From Oryzisolibacter propanilivorax (GTDB lineage Bacteria > Pseudomonadota > Gammaproteobacteria > Burkholderiales > Burkholderiaceae_C), in the NCBI RefSeq assembly GCF_900103645.1, contig NZ_FNHP01000006.1:186001-250000 (forward strand): a stretch of 64,000 bases of DNA. Direction: 5' to 3'. Below are positions 9,801 through 20,316 of the stretch, piece by piece. A program made the translations under genes and the position numbers. Under the pieces are notes generated by a model, which was given only the letters and a program-made list of their open reading frames with translations, had not been told where the DNA came from and did no database searches. Positions within the stretch are counted from its first letter, which is position 1. Every line of letters begins with the position of its first letter.

Positions 9801-12800
9801 GACCAGCTCGACCTCGCCGGGGTCGTCCAGCTTTACGTCGCACAGCAGCAGGCCGCGGCTGTCGCTCTTGCCAGTGCAGACGATGCCCAGCTCCTTGGTC
9901 TGCGACTGGTTGTCGTAGCTGTAAAAACCCCCTACCAGGCGCTTGCGGCTGGTGCGCGTGCTGCGCGCCACGGCCTGCACGGTCAGCGGCACGCCGGCCA
10001 GCGGCTTGCCGTCGAGCGACAGTGCCAGCGCCTGGAAGCGCGCGCGCCCGGCCGCCGAGGCCCAGCCCTCGGCCTTGATGCCCGCGACCAGCGCCGCCGG
10101 CCACAGCGTGCGCGTGCCTCGCAGCGTCTGCACCTCGCCGCTGGGGTCGGCGTAGGTGGCCTCCAGCACCAGCTCTTGTGGCTGGCGCGAGGGCGGCAGG
10201 CCGTCGATGCTGGCGCGGCCGGCGCCGGCCTGATCCAGCACCAGGGGCAGCTTGTCGGCCACCACGCGCGTGTCCTGGCGCGCGGCGGGCTCCTCGTCAT
10301 CGCCCCCTTCGCCGCCCGCATCCGGCCGGCGCCGGGGCTGGAAGCTGAAGTCGTCGTAGCCGTCGAACTGCAGGTACCGCCCCTGCACCATGGCCGACAC
10401 GCGCACCGGCAGCCGCGCCGCCGGGCCGCCGGCTACGTAATGCACCTGCACGTCGGCCTGCACGCTGCGCGCGCGCACCAGCGGCTGCTTGCCGGCCGGC
10501 GCGATGCTGCCCTGCAGCACCGGCAGGCGGAACTCCTCCACCCGAAAGCTGCCGCTGTCGAAGCTGGGCATGCCTTCGCCGCCGCGCAGCGTCACCTGGT
10601 ACAGCCCCAGGCGCGCGGCCGGCGGCACCTTGAACTCGCTCTCCGCGCTCAGTCCCCCGGTGGCGGTGCGGCGCCACGCCAGCGCCTGGGTGAACTCCTG
10701 TCCGCTGCCGACGTGGGTGACGACCAGCTGGCCCGGCCGGGCCTGGGGCAGGCCGAAGCCCTGCGCCGTCTGGCTGCGCAGCAGGTGCTTCATCGACAGC
10801 GTCTCGCCGGCGCGCAGCAGCGTGCGGTCGAAGATGGTGTGCGCCAGCGCGTCGGGGCGGGCGTCGCTGCTGGTGGGCAGGTTGAAGCGCCAGGGCTCGA
10901 TGCCGCGCTGCCAATCGCTCCAGGCGAACGCCAGGTCGTCCCCGGCGCGGGCGCTGACGAAGTAGGCGCGGCGCCATTCGCCCTCGCCGCTGCACTCGAG
11001 CGGTTCGGGCGACAGGCCGTCCAGGCGCGCCACGCCGTGCGCGTCGGTGGTGGCGCTGGCCAGCGCGCGACCGTCGCAGGACGAGACCTGCACCCGCGCG
11101 CCCGCCACCGGCTGGCCCTTGTCCAGGCTGGTCACCCAGGCCAGGGCGTTCTCGCGCCCCAGCTTGAAGTGCACACCCAGGTTGGTGACCAGCGCGCCGG
11201 TGCGCACGTACATCGTGCGCGCGTCGCCGTGGCGCGCGTCCAGCAGCGCCGCGCCCAGCAGCGGCGAGGCGATCTCGACCACCGAAAAACCCGGCGGCAG
11301 CGGGATGCCGACGACCTCGAACGGGCGCGGGTCGCCTTGAGCCGGCACGGGCAGCTCCAGCTGCTGCACGCCGGGCCGGCCGGCCAGCAGCGACAGCATG
11401 CGCGACTGCACTTGGTCGTCGTCGCTCTCCAGCGCTGACGGCAGAGTGCCCTTGACCTCTCGCCGCGCCTGCTTGCGCGAGACGCTGAACTGGTCGTAGC
11501 GCTCCAGCCGGCGCAGCCAGGCAATGATGTCCGCGTCACCCTGCGGCTGCAGCGTGCCGACCTGGCTCTTGGGCGCGCTGCCCGCGCCCGGCTGCAGGGC
11601 CTGCACTGCCAGTTGCGCCTCGACGTTGCGCAGCGTGACGGGCAGCAGCGCCGGGCCGTCCGGGCCTTCGGCGTAGCGCTCGACGATGCCGAACGGCGCG
11701 GCGGCGAACTTGGCCAGCGGCGGCATGGCGCCGGTGGCGACCTCCATCGGAAAGTTCTGCGCGTTGCGCGGCGCGCGCCCGGCGTCGTCGCGCAGGTCGG
11801 CCGGCAGCGTCAGGGTGTAGCGCGCCTGGGTGGCGAAGGGCGGCGCGAAGGTGATGGAGCGCACCGCCGCATCCTGCTTGGCGCCCTCGTCACCCTCGCC
11901 TTCGCCTTCCAGGCGCGGCGTCAGGGTCTGGCCCGCGCCCTTCAGGCGGATGGCGCGCGCCAGCTTGGCCGGCACCGGCGCGTTGAAGCTCACACGCATC
12001 GGCCGGATCGGCAGGCAGCCGGACTGGGCGTTCTCGCGTTCGCAGGAAAAGTCCACCGCGAACGGCTCGCGCACCCGGTAGGCAAAGCGTTTTTCCACGC
12101 GGTTGCCCACGCCGCTGGGCGTGGCCACGCCGGCGCCGAAGACCAGCTGCAGCCGGCTGCCGGCGGTGAGGCGGCGCGCGCAGCTCAGCGCGGCGTAGCG
12201 CTGCGGCGCCCGCTCGGCCGCCTGGGCGACGCGCGCGCCGGCCAGCACCTGCTGGCGCTCCTTGCCCTGCAGCAGGCGCACCGGGATGCGCTCGCCCACG
12301 CCGTCGGCCACGCACCAGACATGCTCGGCCAGGCTGGCCGGCGTGGCCGCGCCGCTGAGCTGCAGCACGAAGGCCTGCTCCTCGTCGATCTCCTGCCAGG
12401 TACCGGGGCGCACCTGCTGCACGAACGGCCCGCCGGTATTAAAACGATAGCTGGACACCCCCGCCAATACTGCGCCAGAGCTGGATTTGAACCCTGTGTT
12501 GGCGCTGGCCTTGCAGCGCACGCCGGGCGGCAGGTCCTGCGCGAACTCCCAGACCCATTCGCGTTCGCTGTTCCAGCGGCCGGTGCCGCGTGCGGCGTCC
12601 GCGTCGCTGCACGACACGGTGAACGGCGCCGGCGCGCGCGCATCGCCGAACTGCACCGCCGGCGCGTCGAACTTGGCGACCACTTGGCGCACCTGCGCCA
12701 CCTCGCCCTGAGGCGACAGGCTGGTCACGGACAGCGCCTGCGCCGCGCCGGCACCCACCAGCAGACTCAACAGGGCCGCATGGCGCGCGGTGCGAGAAAA

Positions 12801-12830
12801 AGCGGGAGCAGCAGCAGCGGCGGCGGTCAT
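6840..12830 (-). CDS. Bacterial alpha-2-macroglobulin (YfhM-like)
   Basis: 1996 residues, with a signal peptide in the first 35 (LLSLLVGAGAAQA). It is a giant protease-trapping protein: MG-type beta-sandwich domains fill the first 1200 residues, and a thioester motif CLEQ lies at about 1502-1505 within YPYSCLEQQ, followed by the alpha-helical thioester domain and a receptor-binding-like end. The bait region probably lies in the Lys/Arg- and Glu-rich loops around 835-870. Such proteins guard the periplasm and are paired with PBP1C, which repairs peptidoglycan; pbpC lies five genes downstream on the same strand. No lipobox cysteine is seen, unlike E. coli YfhM. Confidence 0.93.
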   Translation of the reverse strand: MTAAAAAAPAFSRTARHAALLSLLVGAGAAQALSVTSLSPQGEVAQVRQVVAKFDAPAVQFGDARAPAPFTVSCSDADAARGTGRWNSEREWVWEFAQDLPPGVRCKASANTGFKSSSGAVLAGVSSYRFNTGGPFVQQVRPGTWQEIDEEQAFVLQLSGAATPASLAEHVWCVADGVGERIPVRLLQGKERQQVLAGARVAQAAERAPQRYAALSCARRLTAGSRLQLVFGAGVATPSGVGNRVEKRFAYRVREPFAVDFSCERENAQSGCLPIRPMRVSFNAPVPAKLARAIRLKGAGQTLTPRLEGEGEGDEGAKQDAAVRSITFAPPFATQARYTLTLPADLRDDAGRAPRNAQNFPMEVATGAMPPLAKFAAAPFGIVERYAEGPDGPALLPVTLRNVEAQLAVQALQPGAGSAPKSQVGTLQPQGDADIIAWLRRLERYDQFSVSRKQARREVKGTLPSALESDDDQVQSRMLSLLAGRPGVQQLELPVPAQGDPRPFEVVGIPLPPGFSVVEIASPLLGAALLDARHGDARTMYVRTGALVTNLGVHFKLGRENALAWVTSLDKGQPVAGARVQVSSCDGRALASATTDAHGVARLDGLSPEPLECSGEGEWRRAYFVSARAGDDLAFAWSDWQRGIEPWRFNLPTSSDARPDALAHTIFDRTLLRAGETLSMKHLLRSQTAQGFGLPQARPGQLVVTHVGSGQEFTQALAWRRTATGGLSAESEFKVPPAARLGLYQVTLRGGEGMPSFDSGSFRVEEFRLPVLQGSIAPAGKQPLVRARSVQADVQVHYVAGGPAARLPVRVSAMVQGRYLQFDGYDDFSFQPRRRPDAGGEGGDDEEPAARQDTRVVADKLPLVLDQAGAGRASIDGLPPSRQPQELVLEATYADPSGEVQTLRGTRTLWPAALVAGIKAEGWASAAGRARFQALALSLDGKPLAGVPLTVQAVARSTRTSRKRLVGGFYSYDNQSQTKELGIVCTGKSDSRGLLLCDVKLDDPGEVELVASARDKDGNEAEAATSIWVTRRGELWFGGEDHDRIDLLPEKKRYEPGETARLQVRMPFRSATALVAVEREGIIDTRVVQLHGSDPTLELKIEDSWAPNVYVSVLALRGRLHEVPWYSFFTWGYRTPRQWWQAFWHDGREYVAPTALVDLAKPAYRLGVAELQVGAAAHRLAVQVQADRDSYPVRGRAQVTVSARLPDGRPAAGAEMALAAVDQALLELMPNTSWDLLDAMLARRPWGVETSTAQMEIIGRRHYGKKAVPAGGGGGRAPTRELLDTLLLWQPALKLDANGQAKVTVPLNDALTTFRIVAVADAGTGLFGTGAASIRATQDLQIVSGLPPLVRTGDRFRAQLTLRNTTTKAMRVQASPRATLLELPAQQLDLPAGEAREIGWDVAVPEALADTRAAQLLWEIEARDETSGARDALKVSQHVLPAVPVSVQQATLVQVDGALQREVAPPAGALPGRGGVRLAFSPKLAEGLPGVRDWWARYPYSCLEQQASRAVGLRDAALWQGIVARLPTYLDEDGLAQYFPPRQGSGHRGSDTLTAYLLAASHEAAALHPEFALPPEVRAPLQRGLIAFVEGRIQRDFWSPRKDLDVRKLAAIEALSRYGQAQARMLASIAIAPQQWPTHAVIDWLLILKRVEGIAQREQRLQEAQQVLRARLSWQGSRVGFATEDSDAWWWLMQGGDVNLARLLLAVLDEPGWQDDLPRLASGFIARQQGGAWHTTTANLWGGLALERFSARFESVPVAGSTRAALGTASAAVDWARVRRATSADPQGAEHQASHYGAPAAPGQLIGNQMLLPWGSGAQQLSVTHQGPGKPWLTLQSLAAVPLAAPFSAGFSIKKTVTPVDPAEPALPAGQYRRGDVLRVTLEVTGSADMTWVAITDPIPAGATILGSGLGRDSAIATQDERPREGAGWPAYEERSFEAFRSYYEHLPKGTVTMQYTVRLNNAGTFQLPASRVEALYAPEMHGEAPNARVTVQPAR

Positions 12831-12912
12831 GCGCGTGTCCTTGTGGTCGGGCAGTCATGGCGCCCGGCGGCACGCGCGGCGGCCGGGGTCGGGGCGGTCA
12901 GGCGGGCGCGCG

Positions 12913-13893
12913 CTACTGCGGCGTGAAGCCCGCGTCCTGGATGATGCGCGTCCACACCCGGGTGTAGGCGCGCTCGCGTTCGGCCAGCTGCGCCGGCGGC
13001 ATGTAGCCCACGCTCAGACCCATGGCGGTCAGCTGGCCATGCACCTCACGCTGCGCCACCACCTGCGCCAGCGCCTGGGCGAAGCGCTGCAGCGCCGCGT
13101 CGGGCGTGCCGGCGGGGGCGTAGAAGCCGTAGTACGGCGTGTCCTCGAAGCCGGCCAGGCCTAGCTCGGCGAAGGTCGGCACGTCGGGCAGCGCCGCCTG
13201 GCGCTGGCCGCCCAGCACCGCCAGCATGCGCAGCTTGCCGGCACGGTGGTGCTCGATGAAGTCCTGCACCGAGCCGATGCCGGCCGGGATCTGGTTGCCC
13301 AGCATGTCGCCGATCATCGGCGCGCTGCCGCGGTACGGCGCGGCCACCAGGTCCAGCTGGTAGCGGCGCGCCAGCAGGCGCACCAGGAATTCCGGCGTGG
13401 ACGCCGGCGCCGGGATGCCCACCGCGCTCTGCCCGCCGGGCTGGCGCTTCACCCAGGCGACGTACTCCTGGAAGGTCCTGGCCGGCGTGCCAGGCGACAC
13501 CGCCAGGCCGTTGACGAAGGTGGCGAAGCCGCCCGCGGCCACGAAGTCGCGCGCCGGCTCGAAGCCAGCGTTCTTCACCACCTGCGGCAGGATGGAGATG
13601 GTGTGGTCGTGCGTCAGGAACAGCACGCTGCCATCGGCCGGCGCGTTTTTCAAGGCCAGCGCGGCGATCTGCCCGCCGGCGCCGGGGCGGTTTTCCACCA
13701 CCACGGTCTGGCCCAGCACGGCGTGCAGCTTCTCGGCCAGCAGCCGCGCCACGGCGTCGGTGCCGCCCCCCGGTGGGAAGCCGACCAGGATGCGCAGCGT
13801 TTTGGACGGCTGCGCCCACACGGGCGCCCCGGCGGACAGGGTGCTGGCAGCGGCGACGGCCTGGGTCAGCAGGTGGCGGCGGGTGAGGGACAT
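12913..13893 (-). CDS. Bug-family (TctC) periplasmic solute-binding protein
   Basis: 326 residues from the ATG at 13893, chosen because AAAGG lies about 9 bp ahead; an upstream ATG at 13908 is possible. The N-terminus (SLTRRHLLTQAVAAASTL) looks like a twin-arginine or Sec signal. The mature part has the Bug signatures LRILVGFPPGGGTDAVAR, VVVENRPGAGG and PYRGSAPMIGDMLGNQI. Bug proteins bind carboxylates or related small molecules for TctAB-type transporters; in Burkholderiales most are orphans, as here, with no TctA/TctB next to it. The substrate is unknown. Confidence 0.9.
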   Translation of the reverse strand: MSLTRRHLLTQAVAAASTLSAGAPVWAQPSKTLRILVGFPPGGGTDAVARLLAEKLHAVLGQTVVVENRPGAGGQIAALALKNAPADGSVLFLTHDHTISILPQVVKNAGFEPARDFVAAGGFATFVNGLAVSPGTPARTFQEYVAWVKRQPGGQSAVGIPAPASTPEFLVRLLARRYQLDLVAAPYRGSAPMIGDMLGNQIPAGIGSVQDFIEHHRAGKLRMLAVLGGQRQAALPDVPTFAELGLAGFEDTPYYGFYAPAGTPDAALQRFAQALAQVVAQREVHGQLTAMGLSVGYMPPAQLAERERAYTRVWTRIIQDAGFTPQ

Positions 13894-13944
13894 GGCAGGC
13901 CTTTGCAAGGGTTGCGAGAACGAAAAACAGCCGTGCTGGCGCCG

Positions 13945-14010
13945 GTTTTACATCAAATCCGGCCTTGGCCCATACCAACAAAGGGCCTCCAGCTACTCTT
14001 TATATAGCAA
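13945..14010. repeat. Dispersed repeat copy between tctC-like gene and argH
   Basis: This copy carries the core cagctactctttatatagc (13990-14008) and the GGCC...CCC...GGGC arm (13961-13986). It sits in the gap just past the argH stop and could form a hairpin in the argH 3' UTR. Confidence 0.6.
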
Positions 14011-14012
14011 TC

Positions 14013-15476
<1,464 letters not shown>

Positions 15477-15601
15477 GGAGACAATAATCCGGTGAGGGCG
15501 CGGCTCCCGCCGCCCTGTAGGCTCCGGTGGCACGCATGCAAAAGCCGCAAATTTTATCGACCCGCCCCGCCACTGCCGCCGCGGCGCCTTCACGGCACGC
15601 A

Positions 15602-16600
15602 ATGGCCACGCCGTCGGCATCCCTGTACGACGCCTGCCATACCGGCGTGGTGCTGCGCGCCGTGCTGTTCGTGCAGGCGGTGCTGGCCGTGGGCGCGCTG
15701 TACGGCGCGGACTCGACGCTGGACTGGCTGATGCGCCTGGCGCTGCTCACCGGCGGCGCGCTGCCGGCCACGCTGGCCTGGCTGCTTATCGGCTGCGCCG
15801 CGCAGCACGCCCTGGCGCGGCTGGCCGCGCCGCTGCAGCAGGCCGCCGGCGTGCTGCTGGGAGCGCTGGCCGGCCTGGGCGCGTGCGCCGTGCTGGTCTG
15901 GGCCAACCCGGCGCCGCCGCCCTGGCTGGCCGCCGCCGCCAGCGGCGCGCTGCTGGCAGCGGTGCTGGTGGCGGCGCTGGCGCTGCGCGCGCGGGCGCGC
16001 CTGCCGGCGGCCACCACCGCGCGCCTGACCGAGCTGCAGGCGCGCATCCGGCCGCACTTTTTGTTCAACACCCTGAACAGTGCCATCGCCCTGGTGCGCG
16101 AGGAACCGGCGCGCGCGGAGAGCCTGCTGGAAGACCTGAGCGACCTGTTCCGCCAGGCCCTGGTCGAGCAGGCCGAGGCGGTGCCGCTGCACGAGGAGAT
16201 CGAGCTGGCGCGCAAGTACCTGGCCATCGAGCAGGTGCGCTTCGGCGCGCGCATGCGCGTGCAGTGGCAGTTGGATCCGCAGGCGGGCGGCGCGCGCGTG
16301 CCGCCGCTGCTGCTGCAGCCGCTGGTGGAGAACGCGGTCAAGCACGGCGTGGAGCCGGCGCGCGATGGCGCGCGGCTGCGCATCGCCACCGAGCTGCGCG
16401 GCGCGCGCGTGCGGCTGACCATCACCAACACCCTGCCCACCGCCAGCGACGCGGCCACGCCGGCCGGCACGCGCGGCCACGGCATCGCCCAGGCCAACGT
16501 GCGCGACCGCCTGCGGCTGCTGCACGACGTGGACGGCGACTTCCGCGCCGGGGTGCAGGACGGCCTGTACCGGGTGCGCATCAGCTTGCCGGCGGCATAG
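15602..16600 (+). CDS. AlgZ/LytS-type sensor histidine kinase
   Basis: 332 residues from the ATG at 15602. The N-terminal half has four to five hydrophobic segments (to about residue 135). The C-terminal half is a His_kinase (LytS/YehU class) domain with [17 protein letters not shown], where the histidine is the phospho-acceptor, followed by VENAVKHG (N-box) and the glycine-rich [16 protein letters not shown]-lid region. Its cognate regulator is expected to be the LytTR protein at 21012, but a 4.3-kb oxidase cluster now separates the two. It probably senses a membrane or redox cue; the signal is not known. Confidence 0.88.
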   Translation: MATPSASLYDACHTGVVLRAVLFVQAVLAVGALYGADSTLDWLMRLALLTGGALPATLAWLLIGCAAQHALARLAAPLQQAAGVLLGALAGLGACAVLVWANPAPPPWLAAAASGALLAAVLVAALALRARARLPAATTARLTELQARIRPHFLFNTLNSAIALVREEPARAESLLEDLSDLFRQALVEQAEAVPLHEEIELARKYLAIEQVRFGARMRVQWQLDPQAGGARVPPLLLQPLVENAVKHGVEPARDGARLRIATELRGARVRLTITNTLPTASDAATPAGTRGHGIAQANVRDRLRLLHDVDGDFRAGVQDGLYRVRISLPAA

Positions 16601-16641
16601 CGCACAGCGCCCCGCATCGCTTGACACTGTCCAGGTCGCGG

Positions 16642-16658
16642 GTTTGCGCTGTGCAAAC
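16642..16658. promoter_or_regulatory. Inverted repeat upstream of the oxidase operon
   Basis: GTTTGC-N5-GCAAAC is a perfect 6-bp inverted repeat about 130 bp upstream of the ccoN-like start. It could be an operator. It is not an FNR box, and none of the TTGAT-N4-ATCAA form was seen before this operon. Confidence 0.35.
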
Positions 16659-16788
16659 AAAAATGAATGTAATGTGAATCTTAGAATCGGCCTGCTACGC
16701 ATAGCACGCCGATGCCTGTTCGCATTTGCGCTGCGTCAAGAACATTCCGGCGCCCGGCTCGCGCCACCCACGAGAAAGGAACTCCGTC

Positions 16789-18444
16789 ATGGACAGCGCC
16801 CTGCTGAGCCTGGCCGGCGCCTTCCTGCTGTCGATCATTGGACTTTTTGTCTTTATGTGGTCGATGCGCAAGGGGCTGCTGGTGGAAAACCCACGCGCCG
16901 CCTCGGTCATCTTCGCCCCCGGCGAGATCGGCAAGGTGGACGATCCCGCCCTGCCCCCGGCCGAACGTGCCGAACTGCAGTCCGCCGCCACCGAGCCGCA
17001 GGACACGGCGCACCCCACCGATGAGGCCGCGCTGGAGCAGCGCTTGGATGCCGACCGCTCCAGCGCCTTTCCGGTGTTCATGTTCATCGCCTTCGCCTGC
17101 CTGTGGCTGATCCTGGGATCGGTGGCGGGCCTGACGGCGTCGCTGAAACTGCACATGCCCGACTGGCTGGTCAGCGAGGCCTGGATGACCTTCGGGCGCA
17201 TCCGCACCGTGCACCTGACCGCTGTGCTCTACGGCTGGATCACCAATGCCGCCCTGGGCGTCATCATCTGGCTGCTGCCGCGCCTGCTGCGCACGCCGCT
17301 GATGGGCGCGATGTGGGTGATGCTGGGCGGCGCGCTGATCAACGTGGCGGTGGCCAGCGCCATCGGTGCCATCGGCGCCGGCTGGACCGACGGCATGGAG
17401 TATCTGGAGATGCCGTGGCAGATCGGCCTGTTCGTCGTTGCCGGCATGGTCTGCATCGTCGGCCCGGTGCTCTACACGCTGGTCAACCGCAAGGTCGAGT
17501 CGCTGTACGTCACCGTCTGGTACCACGTCGCGGCGCTCTTGTGGATTACGCTGCTGTTCCTGGTGGCCAAGCTGCCGGGCGTGCACTTCGGCGTGCAGCA
17601 GGCCACCATGAACTGGTGGTACGGCCACAACGTGCTGGGCCTGTGGTTCACGCCGGTGAGCGTGGGCGCCATCTACTACTTCCTGCCCAAGATCATCGCG
17701 CGGCCGGTGCGCTCGTACAACCTGTCCATTCTGGGCTTCTGGACGCTGGCGTTCTTCTACGCGCAGGTCGGCGGCCACCACCTGGTGGGCGGGCCGGTGC
17801 CGGGCTGGCTGGTCACGCTGTCGATCGTGCAGAGCATGATGATGATCGTGCCGGTGGCGGCTTTTTCCATCAACATGGCCGGCACCATGTGGGGCCGCAC
17901 GCGGCTGGCGCTGTACTCACCGACGCTGCGCTTCATGATGTTCGGCGGGCTGATGTACATGCTGTCGTCGGTGCAGGGCTCGTTCGAGGCGCTGCGCTCG
18001 ATCAACCAGGTCACGCACTTCACGCACTTCACCGTGGCGCACGCGCACCTGGGCGCCTACGGCTTCGTGACCATGGTGCTGTTCGGCGCCATCTACTTCA
18101 TGATGCCGCGCGTGCTGCACTGGGAGTGGCCGTACCCGCGCCTGATCACGCTGCAGTTCTGGCTGGCGGCCATCGGCATCACCATCTACTTCGTCGGCCT
18201 GTCCATCGGTGGCTGGCTGCAGGGCGAGTACATGCTGGACGGCGCGCGGCCGTTCATGGACTCGGTCGCCGTCACCCTGCCGTGGCTGAAGTCGCGCAGC
18301 GTCGGCGGCGCGCTGATGGTGGCCAGCCAGATCGTCTTCGTCGGCCACTTCATGGCCATGGCGCTGCGCTTCGGCCCGCAGCGCACGGGCGCCGCGCTGC
18401 TGCGCGCCGGCGCACACACTCTGGAGGTGGCGCATGGAAAATGA
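16789..18444 (+). CDS. cbb3-type cytochrome c oxidase catalytic subunit (CcoN-like)
   Basis: 551 residues from the ATG at 16789, which follows AGAAAGGAA. The haem and copper ligands of cbb3 oxidases are all visible: H142, the Cu-B histidines H280, H330 and H331, the cross-link tyrosine in AFFYAQ (Y324, 44 residues after H280 as in known CcoN), and H418/H420 in VAHAHLGAYG. This separates it from nitric oxide reductase, which lacks the tyrosine. The first 50 residues (one membrane segment, then ENPRAASVIFAPGEIGKVDDP) are an extra module resembling CcoS. It heads a cluster with CcoO-like, cytochrome c and SCO genes, without CcoQ or a dihaem CcoP. Confidence 0.9.
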   Translation: MDSALLSLAGAFLLSIIGLFVFMWSMRKGLLVENPRAASVIFAPGEIGKVDDPALPPAERAELQSAATEPQDTAHPTDEAALEQRLDADRSSAFPVFMFIAFACLWLILGSVAGLTASLKLHMPDWLVSEAWMTFGRIRTVHLTAVLYGWITNAALGVIIWLLPRLLRTPLMGAMWVMLGGALINVAVASAIGAIGAGWTDGMEYLEMPWQIGLFVVAGMVCIVGPVLYTLVNRKVESLYVTVWYHVAALLWITLLFLVAKLPGVHFGVQQATMNWWYGHNVLGLWFTPVSVGAIYYFLPKIIARPVRSYNLSILGFWTLAFFYAQVGGHHLVGGPVPGWLVTLSIVQSMMMIVPVAAFSINMAGTMWGRTRLALYSPTLRFMMFGGLMYMLSSVQGSFEALRSINQVTHFTHFTVAHAHLGAYGFVTMVLFGAIYFMMPRVLHWEWPYPRLITLQFWLAAIGITIYFVGLSIGGWLQGEYMLDGARPFMDSVAVTLPWLKSRSVGGALMVASQIVFVGHFMAMALRFGPQRTGAALLRAGAHTLEVAHGK

Positions 18445-19072
18445 AGTCAAGCTGGCCGCGGGCGCCATGGTGACGCTGGGCCTGGCCACGGCGGCGCTGG
18501 TGGTGCTGCCCTACATCCAGGTGCGCGACGTGCATCCGCCCGAGGGCCTCAAGCCCTACACCAGCGCCGAGCTGCGCGGGCGCGCCACCTATATCGCCAA
18601 CGGCTGCGTGTACTGCCACACCCAGCAACCGCGCGATAAGAGCTTCGGCCCCGACGCCGAGCGCGGCTGGGGCCGCGCCACGGTGCCGGGCGACTACACC
18701 TACGACCGCCCGCACCTGCTGGGCAGCATGCGCACCGGCCCGGACCTGATGAACATTGGCGTGCGCCAGCCGAGCAAGGACTGGCACCTGGGCCACCTGT
18801 ACCAGCCGCGCGCCTACGTACCGGGCTCGATCATGCCGGCCTACCCCTACCTGTTCGACGTGAAGGACAAGGCCGAGGCGGGTGAAGAAACCCTGAAGCT
18901 GCCACCGGGCTTCACGCCGCCGGGCAAGGTGGTTGTGCCCACGCCCGAGGCGCTGGACCTGGTGAAGTACCTGCAGTCGCTCAACCGCAGCTATCCGGTG
19001 CTGCCGCCCGAGCCGCGCGAGGCGCCCGGCGCCGCCGCCGCGCCCGCGGCAAAGCCCGCTGCCGCATCGTGA
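18434..19072 (+). CDS. CcoO-like membrane cytochrome c subunit
   Basis: 212 residues, overlapping the ccoN-like gene by 11 bp. One membrane anchor covers about residues 8-28. The single haem c site is C58-VY-C61-H62 (GCVYCHTQQP), and the axial methionine lies in PGSIMPAYPYLF, as in CcoO. The sequence around RGRATYIANGC and AERGWGRATVPGDY is typical for the family. The C-terminal 25 residues are Ala/Pro-rich. It should pass electrons from the neighbouring monohaem cytochrome to the catalytic subunit at the periplasmic face. Confidence 0.92.
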   Translation: MENEVKLAAGAMVTLGLATAALVVLPYIQVRDVHPPEGLKPYTSAELRGRATYIANGCVYCHTQQPRDKSFGPDAERGWGRATVPGDYTYDRPHLLGSMRTGPDLMNIGVRQPSKDWHLGHLYQPRAYVPGSIMPAYPYLFDVKDKAEAGEETLKLPPGFTPPGKVVVPTPEALDLVKYLQSLNRSYPVLPPEPREAPGAAAAPAAKPAAAS

Positions 19073-19082
19073 AAGGCCTGCC

Positions 19083-19676
19083 ATGAAACGCTCCGACGAC
19101 CGGCGCGCGCAGCAGCGCGAGCATGAAGACCCCGAAGAGGCCATCCGCCCGATCCCGATGCTGGCGGTCTTCGTGACCCTGGCGATGGTGGTGTTCGGCG
19201 TGGCCTACCTCTTCACCTCCGAGCCGCTGGACCACGCCGACCTGGGCGACCAGCGCACCGTGGCCGACCTGGCCGGCAAGCCCGCAGCCGCCGCCGGCGC
19301 GGCGGTGGACGGCAAGGCGCTGTTCGCCGCGCAGTGCGCCGCCTGCCACCAGGCCACGGGCAAGGGCCTGCCCGGCGTTTTCCCGCCGCTGGACGGCTCG
19401 GAGTGGGTGAAGGGCGAGCCGCGCGTTCTGGCCAACATCCTGCTGCACGGCATCAACGGCGAGATCACCGTGGCCGGCACCAGCTACCAGGGCGCCATGC
19501 CGGCGTTCGCGCAGCTGAGCGACGACGAACTGGCCGCCGTGGCCAGCTACATCCGCTCCGGCTGGTCGAACCAGGCCGAGGCCGTGCCGGCGGCGCTGTT
19601 CGCCACCGAGCGCGCCGGCAGCGAACGCAAGACGCCGTTCGAGGGCGGCGCCGCGCTGAAGGCGCTGACACAGTAG
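19083..19676 (+). CDS. Membrane-anchored monohaem cytochrome c (CcoP-like position)
   Basis: 197 residues with a charged cytoplasmic N-terminus, one membrane segment (about 24-44), then a cytochrome c domain with C85-AA-C88-H89 and a methionine in GAMPAFAQLSDDELAAVASY. Classical CcoP carries two haems and about 300 residues; this protein has only one, so it occupies the CcoP position but is a different, single-haem donor. Gene spacing (10 bp from the CcoO-like gene, 4 bp to the SCO gene) indicates one transcript. Confidence 0.88.
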   Translation: MKRSDDRRAQQREHEDPEEAIRPIPMLAVFVTLAMVVFGVAYLFTSEPLDHADLGDQRTVADLAGKPAAAAGAAVDGKALFAAQCAACHQATGKGLPGVFPPLDGSEWVKGEPRVLANILLHGINGEITVAGTSYQGAMPAFAQLSDDELAAVASYIRSGWSNQAEAVPAALFATERAGSERKTPFEGGAALKALTQ

Positions 19677-19680
19677 CGCC

Positions 19681-20316
19681 GTGCTGCGCACCGCCATTGC
19701 CAGCGTTCTGTTGCTGTTGTGCGGCTGGTCGGCGGCGGCCTGGCTGACGCATGACTTCCAGGTCTGGACCGACGAGGGCGCGCGTCGCCTGGAGGTGGCG
19801 TTGCGCCCGGTTCCCGTACCCGAGGTGCTGGCGCAGGACACCGAAGGCCACACCGCGCCGCTGCGCACGCTGCTGGCGGACAGCGACGTGACCATCGTCG
19901 ATTTCTTCTACACCCACTGCGAGACGGTGTGCCTGTCGCTGGGCAGCAGCTTCCAGCAGTTGCAGGCCGCCCTGCAGGCGGACGCGGCGGCGGGCGGTGC
20001 GCCGGCCGTGCGGCTGCTGTCGCTCAGCTTCGACGGTGCGCGCGACGACCCGGTGGCGCTGCGGCGCTACGCGCACGGGCTGGGCGCCGATGCCGCGCTG
20101 TGGCGCTTCGCGCGCGTGCCCGACGCGGCGCAGCAGCAGGCGCTGCTGCGCCGGCTGGGCGTGGTGGTCGTCCCCGACGGGCGCGGTGACTACGAGCACA
20201 ACGCGGCGCTGCTGGTGTTCGACGCGCAGGGCCGCATGCAGCGCGTGTTCGACCTGGCCGAGCAGCAGCTGGCGCTGGCCTATGCGCGCCACCTGGCGCG
20301 CCGGAGCCGGTCATGA
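19681..20316 (+). CDS. SCO1/SenC copper chaperone
   Basis: 211 residues, starting with GTG 4 bp after the cytochrome gene. A signal anchor covers about 5-22. The copper-binding C-x3-C pair is C80/C84 in YTHCETVC, and the third ligand is the histidine in DYEHNAALLVFD. SCO proteins load copper into oxidases, here presumably the Cu-B site or a maturation intermediate of the adjacent cbb3-like enzyme, since cbb3 oxidases have no Cu-A. The stop overlaps the start of the next gene (ATGA). Confidence 0.9.
   Translation: MLRTAIASVLLLLCGWSAAAWLTHDFQVWTDEGARRLEVALRPVPVPEVLAQDTEGHTAPLRTLLADSDVTIVDFFYTHCETVCLSLGSSFQQLQAALQADAAAGGAPAVRLLSLSFDGARDDPVALRRYAHGLGADAALWRFARVPDAAQQQALLRRLGVVVVPDGRGDYEHNAALLVFDAQGRMQRVFDLAEQQLALAYARHLARRSRS

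Noticed and set aside
5619-11438. A 1939-codon open frame on the plus strand
   Set aside because: It is the complement of the lipase and macroglobulin genes; the sequence is Arg/Gln/His-rich low complexity with no motif, as expected for an antisense frame in GC-rich DNA.
16789-18444. Nitric oxide reductase NorB
   Set aside because: The Tyr of the cbb3 His-Tyr pair is present at the expected spacing, and the neighbours are oxidase-type (CcoO, SCO).
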